A DNA stretch of 64,000 nt from JBMOKU01 sp049324315 (GTDB taxonomy: Bacteria; Bacillota; Clostridia; Peptostreptococcales; Thermotaleaceae), in NCBI GenBank assembly GCA_049324315.1, contig JBMOKU010000032.1, positions 1 to 64,000 of the forward strand, in the 5' to 3' direction. Position numbers and translations under genes: made by a program. The notes beneath the pieces are model-generated. The model was not told the origin of the DNA, did not search any database, and worked only from the letters and a program-made list of their open reading frames with translations. Shown piece by piece: positions 23,996-33,313 of this stretch (position 1 is its first letter; every line of letters begins with the position of its first letter).

Positions 23996-25318
23996 CTAGA
24001 AGATCAAGAATGCAACAGACGCAGCTAGTATCAATGTAAGGACCGTTCTCTCAATCCAAATGATAAGGATTTCAGTAAGACTGATAGGAATCTCTGTTGA
24101 TAAAATACATGGAATAGAAGCAGAAAAGAACAGTATGGATGATACAGAAACAATGGCGATAATGAATTTTGTAATGATCGGTGCATTCACGACCAGTAAT
24201 GCAGGTAAGAACATTTCTGCAACTTCTAAAGCAGATGCCTTTGCTGCCAGCATCGGTTCCGGAATTTTCAACAATAGTGTAATGGGATAGAAGATATATC
24301 CAATAACATCGAATATGGGAGTATACTTAGCCAGTAATAATCCTAACAAACCTACGGAAAGAATGGTTGGCAATATGCCCATGGCCATAATAAAACCGTC
24401 TTTAAGATTATCTGTAACGTTTTTTACGATAGGAAGGGAATGCGATGCAGCTTTTAGGCCTTCATTCATTGCATTTTTGAATATATTTCCCTTTAATAGA
24501 GGCTCTGGATCTCCAGTTTCCGTGATGTAAGAATCACTTTTTTTACTTAGCGGATATATTCGAACAGTAATCGCTGTAACAATAAAGGTAATGACCAAAG
24601 TTGACCAGAAATAAATATTCCAATGATCCATTATGCCAAGGGTCTTTGCCACAACAATCATAAAAGTGGCAGAAACCGTTGAGAAACCGGTTGCAATAAT
24701 AGAAGCTTCTTTAACAGTATATTTGCCTTCTTTAAAAACTCTGTTTGTTATTAATAGCCCTATAGAATAACTTCCAACAAAGGAAGCTACCGCATCTACA
24801 GCAGACCTGCCGGGTGTTTTCCAGATAGGCCGCATAATCGGCTGTACGATAACACCAATAAACTCCAGCAGTCCATAACCAACAAGAAATGCTAAAAAAA
24901 CTGAGCCAATGGGTACGATCAACCCCACCGGAATAACCAGTTTGTCAAATAGAAAAGGAATCATATCCGGCTCAAAAAGTGTACTTGGTCCAAACTGAAA
25001 ATAGGCCATGAATGCAACAGCAATCCCTAATACTTTAAAGATAGAAAAGACTGTGGTTACCATATCCTTTCTCCATGTCTTAATAATAAATGGTCTTATA
25101 CCACCTAGGACAATGACAATAAGCGCATAAACCGGAGCGAAGCCACCAAACGCACTTCTTGCCGCTGTCACGAGATGATCCAGGGGGATTGTTGATTTGC
25201 CTCCAATACTAATGGGAATGAAGAACATAAAAATACCAATTACACTGAAAAATAGCAGCTTACATACATTTTCTGTTGTGTTGAATTGGGACGGCTGCTG
25301 TACTGTACTCTTTTCCAT
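23996..25318 (-). CDS. YjiH-family membrane protein (nucleoside-recognition/GATE-like)
   Basis: A polytopic membrane protein of 440 residues with about ten hydrophobic segments. The family hallmark regions FFIPISIGGKSTIPLDHL near the N terminus, GRSAVDAVASFVGSYSIGL and the repeated gate-like half near the C terminus (LAAKASALEVAEMFLPALL) resemble YjiH proteins. Their transport substrate is not established. It sits upstream of the sensor kinase gene (127 bp) and divergent from the response regulator, so substrate sensing may be coupled to transport. Putative; no catalytic residues can be read. Confidence 0.75.
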   Translation of the reverse strand: MEKSTVQQPSQFNTTENVCKLLFFSVIGIFMFFIPISIGGKSTIPLDHLVTAARSAFGGFAPVYALIVIVLGGIRPFIIKTWRKDMVTTVFSIFKVLGIAVAFMAYFQFGPSTLFEPDMIPFLFDKLVIPVGLIVPIGSVFLAFLVGYGLLEFIGVIVQPIMRPIWKTPGRSAVDAVASFVGSYSIGLLITNRVFKEGKYTVKEASIIATGFSTVSATFMIVVAKTLGIMDHWNIYFWSTLVITFIVTAITVRIYPLSKKSDSYITETGDPEPLLKGNIFKNAMNEGLKAASHSLPIVKNVTDNLKDGFIMAMGILPTILSVGLLGLLLAKYTPIFDVIGYIFYPITLLLKIPEPMLAAKASALEVAEMFLPALLVVNAPIITKFIIAIVSVSSILFFSASIPCILSTEIPISLTEILIIWIERTVLTLILAASVAFLIF

Positions 25319-25592
25319 TTTTTCTCCTCCTCACATCATAAGATTGTTTTAAGAAAAATTTAGTCTCATTATAGCATCCTAATGATTCAATATTTAAAAA
25401 TTCACAATATTACAACAAGTCTGTCACCAAATTGTCATAATGATAATTGATATTCAATCGATTCTATGATCTTGCTATAGCATAAAAAACACGATAGGAT
25501 ATCCTATAGAAGAAAAAGCTTGTGAGAAAATTTGGGTGGCATATTATCCATTGTTTTTTCATTATCAATGTCAAATGGAAGGAGGACTATAC

Positions 25593-26288
25593 ATGCATAG
25601 AATAATGGTTGTCGATGACGACAAAAAGATCGTGAACATGATTACGGAATTCATGAAGATTCATAATATGAAAGTTGTACAGGCTTTTAGTGGTCAACAA
25701 GCCCTGGAACTATTAGATGAATCCATACAACTCATTATTTTGGATATCAACATGGATTCATTAAACGGCGTTGAAGTCTGTAAAATGATTCGACGAAAAT
25801 ATAATACCCCTATCCTTTTTTTGAGTGGCAATGCCACACAATATGACAAGATCCTTGGCCTAGGCGTTGGAGCAGACGATTATATTACGAAGCCATTTGA
25901 TCCTTTAGAACTTATTGCCAGAGTGAATGCACATATTCGAAGATCTGAACAATATAATAAAAGACGATCAACGAGTAAAGTAATCAGCTTTGATGAATTT
26001 ACTGTTCATAGAAATGCTTATAAACTGATACGAAATGATGAAGAAATCTACCTGTCTTCCACCGAATTTAGGCTACTTCTTTATTTTTTAGATAATGCTG
26101 ATCAAGTGCTGACCAGAAAGCAGATATTGGCTGATGTATGGGAAAGTGAGCACTATGATGAAAATACGGTCACGACTTATGTGAAAAGATTGAGAGAGAA
26201 GATTAAAGGTGAGGAAAAAGATCAAACCTATATAAAGTCTGTCAGAGGAGTAGGTTATATTTTTGAAGCGGATATAACTTTTCCATAG
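25593..26288 (+). CDS. OmpR-family response regulator
   Basis: Partner of the divergent sensor kinase. The receiver domain (1-115) has the acidic pair in VVDDDKK, the phospho-acceptor Asp in LIILDINMD and the conserved Lys in ITKPFDP. The C-terminal winged-helix (about 130-230) includes LSSTEFRLLLYFLDNADQVL and the wing end SVRGVGYIFE. The ATG at 25593 has GGAGGACTATAC upstream. The longer frame from 25536 adds 19 residues without a ribosome site. The length is typical. Confidence 0.93.
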   Translation: MHRIMVVDDDKKIVNMITEFMKIHNMKVVQAFSGQQALELLDESIQLIILDINMDSLNGVEVCKMIRRKYNTPILFLSGNATQYDKILGLGVGADDYITKPFDPLELIARVNAHIRRSEQYNKRRSTSKVISFDEFTVHRNAYKLIRNDEEIYLSSTEFRLLLYFLDNADQVLTRKQILADVWESEHYDENTVTTYVKRLREKIKGEEKDQTYIKSVRGVGYIFEADITFP

Positions 26289-26373
26289 TGAAAAATTTTT
26301 CCATAATTTTCTTACTTGACACATGTCTAAAAATGTCATATATTTAATTTTATTAGAAAACTAAATAGTAAAC

Positions 26374-26531
26374 TCATATCCAGAGAGGTGGAGGGGCTGG
26401 CCCTATGAAACCCGGCAACCGACTTTTTATAAAGCAGCGGTGCCAATTCCTGCAGTATTTAGTTACTGAAAGATGTGAGAGGATGATTACACGGCCGTGT
26501 CCTCTTTCATTTTGAAAGAGGTTTTTTTATT
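26374..26531 (+). ncRNA. SAM-I (S-box) riboswitch
   Basis: It has the conserved S-box core: ATCCAGAGAGGTGGAGGG, CTGGCCCTATGAAACCCGGC, AACC, GGTGCCAATTCC, and GAAAGATGTGAGAGGA. A terminator hairpin CCTCTTTC/GAAAGAGG followed by T7 lies at 26501-26528. Bound S-adenosylmethionine should favour termination and lower expression of metQ. Confidence 0.95.
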
Positions 26532-26615
26532 TGCTATTTTAGTTGAATCGCGATTCAAAACCTATATCGTTTCAAGAAATACAGAAAAAGTTTTAACCCA
26601 TGAGGAGGAAAAGCC

Positions 26616-27425
26616 ATGACAAAATTAGCAGTAAAAATTCTTAGCCTATTCATCGTATTTGCTATGCTTCTTACAGGTTGTACTGTAAAAAAAGAGGAAA
26701 AAATACTGAGAATAGGGGCTACACCAGTACCCCACGTTGATTTGCTTAAATTCGTTGAACCAAAGTTAAATGAACAAGGAATAAAGCTTGAGATTGTAGA
26801 GTTTAATGATTATGTAACACCTAATATATCCTTGGCTGAGGGAAGCACAGATGCCAACTTATTTCAACACTTACCCTATATGGAAAATTTTTCAAAAGAG
26901 CATGATATGGACTTGGTGGCATTAGGGAGAGTGAATTTAAACCCAATGGGACTGTATTCCAACAAAATTGCAGATCTTAAAGATATTCAAAAAGGCTCTA
27001 GTTTGGCATTGCCTAATGATCCCATCAATGAAGCAAGAGCCTTACAATTCCTAGCAGTAAATGGTTTACTAAAGCTTAGAGAAGGCGTAGGTCTAAAAGC
27101 TGGAGTTGGTGATGTTACAGAAAATCCACACGGGTTTGAATTTAAGCTTATAGAAGCTGCCCAGCTGCCAAGATCTTTAGATGATGTGGATTTGGCAATT
27201 GTGACCGGAAATTATGCACTGGGTGCAGGCATGTCTCCCCTGGACGAAGCATTGGTCTTAGAAGACACGCGCTCAGAATTCCCTAATGTACTTGCCACAA
27301 GAAGCGAATTGAAAGATGATGAACGTCTCCAAATCCTCCTTGACCTGCTTCAATCTAAGGAAATGGTAGAATTCATGAAAGAACAATATAAGGGTGGCGT
27401 AGTCCCAGGCTTTGAAGTAAAATAG
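26616..27425 (+). CDS. metQ: Methionine-binding lipoprotein MetQ
   Basis: Solute receptor of a methionine ABC importer (NlpA family). A signal peptide with lipobox LLTGC anchors Cys22 to the membrane. The body has the MetQ signatures RIGATPVPHVDLLKFVEP, ANLFQHLPYMENF, and LDDVDLAIVTGNYALGAG. Length 269, as usual. TGAGGAGGAAAAGCC precedes the ATG. The SAM riboswitch supports a methionine role. No metN (ATPase) or metI (permease) is in the window, so it must use components encoded elsewhere. Confidence 0.93.
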   Translation: MTKLAVKILSLFIVFAMLLTGCTVKKEEKILRIGATPVPHVDLLKFVEPKLNEQGIKLEIVEFNDYVTPNISLAEGSTDANLFQHLPYMENFSKEHDMDLVALGRVNLNPMGLYSNKIADLKDIQKGSSLALPNDPINEARALQFLAVNGLLKLREGVGLKAGVGDVTENPHGFEFKLIEAAQLPRSLDDVDLAIVTGNYALGAGMSPLDEALVLEDTRSEFPNVLATRSELKDDERLQILLDLLQSKEMVEFMKEQYKGGVVPGFEVK

Positions 27426-27440
27426 GACCATAGAGACGGA

Positions 27441-27473
27441 AAAGCAATCATGAAGTGTTTCATGATTGCTTTT
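27441..27473. terminator. Terminator between metQ and telA-like gene
   Basis: AAAGCAATCATGA pairs with CATGATTGCTTTT around a short loop. The convergent genes may share it. Confidence 0.8.
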
Positions 27474-27495
27474 CATACTCACATTTTCAGTTTAT

Positions 27496-28590
27496 TTACT
27501 TCGTTCTATTTTGATATTCCTTTTTTATTTCTTCAAGTCTTTTTGCCTCATATTTTCGTTTTTCTTTTTCTTGATTATGTATTTCCTTTGTTTCAACAAT
27601 TCCCTGCATGATCGTATTCCAAGTTTTTTCTAATGTTTCTATCTTAATTGAGCTCCCCGAAGCCAGCTGAGCTGTAATCTTAGACTGTAAAGCCGTATTC
27701 TCAGCATTTCTTATTAATAACTCATTTGTTTTTTCATCCAAAGCAGCTATGGCTTTTGCTTGTATGGCTTGTCTCTTCAGGGTTATTGCCTGGGTTAAAG
27801 ACTGTTTAAATATGGGAATGGTAATGATAAAAGCAGAATTAATCTTTCGAACCAAATTATAATTACCATTTTGAATCATCTTTACTTGCGGCATGGTCTG
27901 GAGGGCAATGGTTCGTGCCAGCTGCAAATCATGAATCCGCTGTTCCAGCATATCCAAAACTTGATGGGCGTTAGACAGGCTAACTTGAACCATGAAATCC
28001 TTAGATTCACCAGCCTGTTGTTCCAGTTTTGGAATAATCTCTTCTTTCAGGTTGCTAGTCATTAGCTTACCGGCATGAATATGTTTCTCCAGCGCCTCAT
28101 AATACGCTATATTATTTTGAAACATCTCTTCTAACATAAGATTTGCATCTTTTATAGAAGTTTCATATTCTTTAAGATGAATATAAAGCTTATCTATTTC
28201 GTTGCCCATTGTATGATATTTTTCAAACAGATGATCCACCGAGTTTTTCGCTCTATTGAATACTTTCTGAAAAATTCCCTGGGGTTTCTCTTCAAAGTCT
28301 TTGATATCAAATTTATCCATTATTTTGTTAAGCTGGTTCAGAAGCTGTCCCGAATCCTCAACTTTAGTGGTCTCTACGGAATTCAGTATCCGATCTGCAA
28401 ATTTTGATATTTCTTCCGTAGCATCCTGCCCAAAGTTCATAACCGTCTCAAGATTGTTCATATCAATTTTTTCCACTAGCGCCAATACTTGTGGAGATTC
28501 TTTTACGTTTATCATGATTTCATGCACAGTCTTTTCCAGGTTGAAATCTACTTCATATTCACTGGTTTTTGTATTTAGAACACTTTCCAT
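27496..28590 (-). CDS. TelA/KlaA-family toxic anion resistance protein
   Basis: A mostly helical cytosolic protein of the TelA (B. subtilis YceH) family, linked to tellurite and other envelope or metal stress though the biochemical activity is unknown. The family-typical run FMVQVSLSNAHQVLDMLEQR, ARTIALQTMPQVKMIQNGN and FIITIPIFKQSLTQAITLKR is present. Length is 364-369 residues. Several Met codons cluster at the start; the one at 28590 has AGAGGG 6 bp upstream. It is the last gene after two YceG-like/MORN proteins on the same strand, which matches the yceG-yceH pairing known from Bacillus. Confidence 0.88.
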   Translation of the reverse strand: MESVLNTKTSEYEVDFNLEKTVHEIMINVKESPQVLALVEKIDMNNLETVMNFGQDATEEISKFADRILNSVETTKVEDSGQLLNQLNKIMDKFDIKDFEEKPQGIFQKVFNRAKNSVDHLFEKYHTMGNEIDKLYIHLKEYETSIKDANLMLEEMFQNNIAYYEALEKHIHAGKLMTSNLKEEIIPKLEQQAGESKDFMVQVSLSNAHQVLDMLEQRIHDLQLARTIALQTMPQVKMIQNGNYNLVRKINSAFIITIPIFKQSLTQAITLKRQAIQAKAIAALDEKTNELLIRNAENTALQSKITAQLASGSSIKIETLEKTWNTIMQGIVETKEIHNQEKEKRKYEAKRLEEIKKEYQNRTK

Positions 28591-28629
28591 CCTCATCCCT
28601 CTCATCCTATAAGATTTTGTATTTCTACC

Positions 28630-30399
28630 CTACTGTTGTCCTTTAAAATCTCCTCTCTCCCAAATTCCCTCTTGTATTATTTCGCCCTGCTGATTATAGT
28701 AGGTCCCTCTCCCATGGAAGAATCCATCCTTCAATTCGCCTTCATATCGTTCTCCATCGGAAAAATATACTTTTCCATAGCCTTCTAACATATCATATAC
28801 CCATTGGCCTTCATACCAGAGTTCGCCTTCTTCACCGGTCCATATTCCAAAACCGTTTATGCTGCCATCCCCAAAATCGCCTTCGTACGTTTGCCCTGAG
28901 GACATATACAATTTACCCTTTCCTTCCTTTATTCCATTTACCCATTCACCTTCGTATTTTGTTCCGGGCTTTTCTCCATTATTATAGTAAGCCGTACAAA
29001 TACCATGAGGTTTGTTATCTTCAAAAGTCCCTTCATACATATCCCCATCAGCCAGCGTATATTTACCTGTTCCATTGGCACGGTTGTTTTGAAACTCCCC
29101 TTCATAGATGTCTCCGTTTTTATGAAATATGATTTTTCCTTCTCCATGCATCACATTGTTTACCCACTGACCTTCATAAATATCTCCGTTCCTAAAGTAC
29201 ATGGTACCGCTGCCATTGATCATGTCATTTTCCCATTGTCCCGCATATCGATCCCCATTGGCAAAGAGCATTATTCCATAGCCATCCCTTTTCTCATTCA
29301 ACCATTCTCCCTGATATTTATCCTTGCTGGGATCTCCGTATTGCACCTCATGATCTATCCATTCAATGACCGGATCGGGATCTAACCCTATCCCATATCC
29401 ATAACTATCCTCTCCGGGACTAATACCGGACCAAAGAGCACCGATAATAAATACAACTACCCATAGCATTAAGAATTGTGTAAATCCAAAAACAATCTTT
29501 TTCTTTTCTTCCGGCTTCTGTTCCATTTCTTGTTTCTTTTTCGATTTCTGTTCTATTTCCTGCTTCTTTTTAGGTTTTTTCTCTATTTCTCTACTATTAT
29601 CTATCTTTTCCGGATAATAGATGGTAAACAGGTCTTCATTCAGTATATTTTCAATATTGGCATAGCCATTTTGAGAAATGATGATAATATCCAGCCCCAG
29701 TAGGTTTAACAATGCTAAAACGTATGCATCCTTATCGGTGAAAGATTTATATTCTTCATCATATATAATTACACTGGGAATTCCATATTGAAAGTCAAAA
29801 TCATGAAATAATAATATCAATTGCTCGTCAATACTTAGCAAGGCATTGATCATTTTATACTTATTCCTTGTGTCTACATTTTTTTTAAAGATAGATTCTT
29901 TATTCTTAACTATAAAGTTGATCTTATCTACAATAATATCCTGATACTGTTTCTTTACGAAAACATATTTATATATGTCTGACCCATACAGCTTCTCTTT
30001 ATCCAACAACCCCTCCGTCAGTACATCATCGATTTTGCTGTTGGTTTTGTGATACCGTTGATGCTCTTGACTGCTGAATTCTTCAATGGAATTATAAATC
30101 GCCCTGTGTTTTTTGCTGGAAGATTCCTCGCTAAACATATGCAATATATCAAAATGCTTTCCCGACAATTTAATAAACAGATTGGGTACGTATACCGTTT
30201 CATTCTCAACATAAAATCCCGGGCGGAGATATGCCGGTTTTTCATATAATAATCCAACTTCATCAATGGTGGTTTTTAACGTATTTTTTTCCAAATCATA
30301 GTCAACCACTTGCCATGGCCTAAATACGTGATCCTCTGGAGAAAGCATCTTTCTTATCTCATCTTGGGCTTTACTGGCTACCGTTTCATATCTGGACAT
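28630..30399 (-). CDS. YceG-like domain / TM / nine MORN repeats, paralog 1
   Basis: Residues 1-265 resemble the C-terminal half of YceG, the TelA-partner protein of tellurite-type operons: TLKTTIDEVGLLYEKPAYLR, VYVPNLFIKLSG, FDFQYGIPSVIIYDE, LNLLGLDIIIISQNGYANIE. A Lys/Glu-rich linker with repeated KKKQE units (273-301), one TM helix (303-323) and nine MORN units (YxGEW-x4-G-x-G type, starting near 362, 385, 408, 432, 455, 482, 505, 529 and 552) follow. MORN repeats usually contact membranes or form scaffolds; here they would lie across the membrane from the YceG-like part. It is 24 bp before telA. The YceG assignment is from memory of the family and should be verified. Confidence 0.75.
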   Translation of the reverse strand: MSRYETVASKAQDEIRKMLSPEDHVFRPWQVVDYDLEKNTLKTTIDEVGLLYEKPAYLRPGFYVENETVYVPNLFIKLSGKHFDILHMFSEESSSKKHRAIYNSIEEFSSQEHQRYHKTNSKIDDVLTEGLLDKEKLYGSDIYKYVFVKKQYQDIIVDKINFIVKNKESIFKKNVDTRNKYKMINALLSIDEQLILLFHDFDFQYGIPSVIIYDEEYKSFTDKDAYVLALLNLLGLDIIIISQNGYANIENILNEDLFTIYYPEKIDNSREIEKKPKKKQEIEQKSKKKQEMEQKPEEKKKIVFGFTQFLMLWVVVFIIGALWSGISPGEDSYGYGIGLDPDPVIEWIDHEVQYGDPSKDKYQGEWLNEKRDGYGIMLFANGDRYAGQWENDMINGSGTMYFRNGDIYEGQWVNNVMHGEGKIIFHKNGDIYEGEFQNNRANGTGKYTLADGDMYEGTFEDNKPHGICTAYYNNGEKPGTKYEGEWVNGIKEGKGKLYMSSGQTYEGDFGDGSINGFGIWTGEEGELWYEGQWVYDMLEGYGKVYFSDGERYEGELKDGFFHGRGTYYNQQGEIIQEGIWERGDFKGQQ

Positions 30400-30529
30400 T
30401 TTATCACCTACACTAAGTAAGAATCTATATACTTAAAAAATACCTTTCCTATCACTTGACTTGCATCCTTATTTCATCTGGTTTTCTTAACCTATAACAC
30501 AGATATTGGATCGTAGCTCCAATCATTAT

Positions 30530-32236
30530 CTAATTCTGTAAAGTTCCGTCAATCCACTCCCCCTCTGCCGTAACATTTCCTTGTTGATCAATGAGCTTTC
30601 CTCTCCCGGTGAATTCATCATGCTTAAACTCACCTATATACTTAGTACCATCGGAAAAATAGTATGTCCCAAGACCTTCTCTTCGATATCTTACAAGTTC
30701 TCCTTCATATCTTTCGCCATCAGAATAAGTTATTTTCCCCAGTCCATTAAGCCATAAATCGGTAAACTCACCTTCATATATACATCCTTTGTAGGTTAGT
30801 ACCCCCTTCCCGTTAATCATATTATTAGAAAATTCTCCTTTGTACGACCCTTTATCAAATGTAAATATTGCTTTACCATGCATTCGGTCATCTTTCCATT
30901 CACCTTCATATACACTGCCGTCAATAAAGTAATGTATTCCTTTACCTTCCCTCTTATTTCCTTTCCACTGTCCAACATATTTGTCTCCGGCACCAAAGTA
31001 CATGGTGCCTTCTCCTCTCATTTCATTATTAACCCATTCTCCTTCATATCTGTTTCCGTTGGAAGGAAAATACATAGTACCAACTCCATGAATCCCATCA
31101 TTTTGCCACTCTCCCACATATTTGTATCCTTTTTTAAAGTTCATGGTTCCATGGCCATGCCTTTTTCCATTAAGCGTTTCTCCTTCATAGACATCTTTAT
31201 CTGAGTATTCTATGGTAATTGGCTTCAGTGTTTTTCCGCCAAGGACTTGCATAAAAGAAGTACTATTTCCAGCATTATTTGTGGCACTTTTTACACTTTC
31301 TTCATTGGATGAATTGAAGGCAACATAGCTAAAAAAGCCAAATAGCAGTATGATGGTGGCAGCCCATAGGATAGTCTTCCTTTTTTTAGGCCTGTCGGTC
31401 TCTTTCGTCAATTCTTCATTGCTCCCCTTATTTTCTACCGACTGAGGATCATAAACAGTAAAAAGCTCTTCATTTATTATGTTTTCAACGTTAACATTAC
31501 TGACTGGAGAAATAATGATAATATCCAGGCCTAAGAAATGCAACAGCGCCAGAATATATGCATTTTGGTCACTGAACGGCTTGTGTTCTTCATCATATAT
31601 GATGACGCTGGGAACCTCATATTGAAAGTCAAAATGATGAAATAATGAAATTAATCGCCTATCGATATGTAACAGAGTGTTGATTATTTTATCATCGTTT
31701 CTGGTATCTACATTCTCTTTAAATATACACGCTTTATTCTTAAGTATAAAATTGATCTTATCAACAATAATATCCTGATACGATTTCCTTACGTATAAGT
31801 ATTTGTATATATCTGACTTATACAGCTTTTCTTTATCCAATAGGCCTTCATCATTTAATACATCTTCTATCTTGGTCTTGATATTATGATAAAGTCGATG
31901 TTCCTTACCGTTAATTTCATCCATTGATTGATAGATAACCCTTTGTTCTTTGCTTGTGGACTCTTCTTTGAATATCTCTAATACAGCAGAATGATCTCCC
32001 GACCATTTTATAAATAAGTTAGGAATATATACCGTCCCATTCTCAACATGGAATCCCGGTCGAAGATATGCGGGTGTTTTATATAATACTTCAATTTCAT
32101 CCATAGGGATCTTTAATGTATTTATTTCTACACTATAATCCACCAACTGCCATGGCCTGTGAACATAGTTTTCCGCAGACAACATATCCCTTATCTCATC
32201 TTGGGTTTTACTGGCTAAGGTTTCATATCTTGACAC
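30530..32236 (-). CDS. YceG-like domain / TM / nine MORN repeats, paralog 2
   Basis: Paralog of the next gene (28630-30399), with nearly the same first 20 residues (MSRYETLASKTQDEIRDMLS) and the same plan: YceG-like domain (1-270), basic linker, TM helix (287-307), nine MORN units (about 345-560). The N-terminal domains share long blocks such as YQDIIVDKINFI and LLDKEKLY, whereas the linkers differ, so this is an older tandem duplication rather than a recent copy. It is first in the three-gene same-strand set with telA. Length 568. The function is not known; a stress-related envelope role is inferred from the TelA link. Confidence 0.75.
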   Translation of the reverse strand: MSRYETLASKTQDEIRDMLSAENYVHRPWQLVDYSVEINTLKIPMDEIEVLYKTPAYLRPGFHVENGTVYIPNLFIKWSGDHSAVLEIFKEESTSKEQRVIYQSMDEINGKEHRLYHNIKTKIEDVLNDEGLLDKEKLYKSDIYKYLYVRKSYQDIIVDKINFILKNKACIFKENVDTRNDDKIINTLLHIDRRLISLFHHFDFQYEVPSVIIYDEEHKPFSDQNAYILALLHFLGLDIIIISPVSNVNVENIINEELFTVYDPQSVENKGSNEELTKETDRPKKRKTILWAATIILLFGFFSYVAFNSSNEESVKSATNNAGNSTSFMQVLGGKTLKPITIEYSDKDVYEGETLNGKRHGHGTMNFKKGYKYVGEWQNDGIHGVGTMYFPSNGNRYEGEWVNNEMRGEGTMYFGAGDKYVGQWKGNKREGKGIHYFIDGSVYEGEWKDDRMHGKAIFTFDKGSYKGEFSNNMINGKGVLTYKGCIYEGEFTDLWLNGLGKITYSDGERYEGELVRYRREGLGTYYFSDGTKYIGEFKHDEFTGRGKLIDQQGNVTAEGEWIDGTLQN

Positions 32237-32462
32237 TTTATCACCTACAGTCGGATAAATTTAGCACGCCTATTCCTTTTTCATTTTATTGAGTAAAAAT
32301 TGAAAAATGACCAACATTTCTATAAAATATGTTCTAACATTCTAAATCTTTTATATTTCCACTTCATTACAGATTATATCATAATATTCTATTCATACCA
32401 ATAATTACTAATCCATCTACATCAAAATCATTTTCTTATCATTTTCTTATTATTTATATAAT

Positions 32463-32517
32463 ATGAAAAGCCGTGGTTACAACAAGGTTCTCACCTTATT
32501 TCGCCACGGCTTTTCAT
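32463..32517 (-). terminator. Terminator-like hairpin downstream of lipoprotein gene
   Basis: ATGAAAAGCCGTGG (32463-32476) pairs with CCACGGCTTTTCAT (32504-32517), a 14-bp perfect stem with a 27-nt loop, 38 bp after the stop of the minus-strand lipoprotein gene. The T-run is short. Confidence 0.6.
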
Positions 32518-32554
32518 ACAGTTTTTTGCACTATGAATTTCTTTTATACTTTCC

Positions 32555-33004
32555 CTATTTACCCAAAAGAATCTTTCCAATCTCAGGACTTATCAAATGA
32601 TATGTGATGCTATTTACTGTAGCAATAATCCTCTCTTCATTTCCATAGCTTGTGATCCTGATCTCAGCATCATTATTCAAGCTTATAATCATCGTGTATC
32701 CTGCGATCATTTCAATATAGGCTGTATCATCGATCATACTGTCATTAAATGCTTTAACAATATCGCTGATTTCCTCTTCATCAAACTCACGCTCTACTGA
32801 CTTTCCGTCAAGATCATAGAGCTGGATAGACTTCACATTCTCCTGCCTGATATTCTTTTGCTGGTCTGCCCCTTCCAAAACAATTCCTGCCGCATTGTTG
32901 TTTTGATCCGGCTGAGTTGGAACCTCAGTGTTAGCTTGAGCGCAACCAAATAGTACTAATCCACTCACTACGATAACTAAAGCCGTAGAAAATCTTTTTT
33001 TCAT
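32555..33004 (-). CDS. Putative lipoprotein of unknown function
   Basis: About 149 residues. The N terminus is a lipoprotein signal peptide (MKKRFSTALVIVVSGLVLFG followed by Cys, lipobox LFGC). A flexible Asn/Gln-rich stretch follows, then a small alpha/beta domain with QLYDLDGKSVEREFDEEEI and a Thr/Tyr-rich beta region to the end. The ATG at 33004 is preferred because the signal peptide begins there and GAAGAAGGG lies 9 bp upstream. No family recognised. It stands alone between the MORN proteins and the MITE-like element. Confidence 0.65.
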   Translation of the reverse strand: MKKRFSTALVIVVSGLVLFGCAQANTEVPTQPDQNNNAAGIVLEGADQQKNIRQENVKSIQLYDLDGKSVEREFDEEEISDIVKAFNDSMIDDTAYIEMIAGYTMIISLNNDAEIRITSYGNEERIIATVNSITYHLISPEIGKILLGK

Positions 33005-33172
33005 CTCTTTCATCCCTTCTTCCAAGTTTAAATTGCTGTTACTAATAATGAGACGAAAGCCAGAAAAAAAAGTTCCTCATCCATATTCTTACATGATCGT
33101 AAACAATACATTCTCCATATAAGGGATTGCTTCCGGTGTGTTTTTGTTCATCTGTATTTAGAAATTCGATTA

Positions 33173-33313
33173 CTATATATAGCGCATTAAATATTTTACA
33201 TTGTAGGGGTCGCTGCCTACAGCGACCCATTGCGACGTATGGGCTGAACCGGGCTGCTGTAGGCAGCAGCCCCTACAAGATAAAATGTAATTTCTTTATT
33301 GCGCTATATATAG
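33173..33313. mobile_element. 141-bp MITE-like palindromic element
   Basis: Perfect 13-bp terminal inverted repeats CTATATATAGCGC ... GCGCTATATATAG bound the element. Inside lie two further inverted blocks, GTAGGGGTCGCTGCCTACAG and CTGTAGGCAGCAGCCCCTAC, so almost the whole element can fold on itself. It encodes no transposase. Its right end overlaps the last codons and stop of resC. Confidence 0.8.

Noticed and set aside
33042..33230. 62-codon minus-strand frame across the MITE-like element
   Set aside because: It lies mostly in the palindromic element and has no ribosome site; coding by chance.
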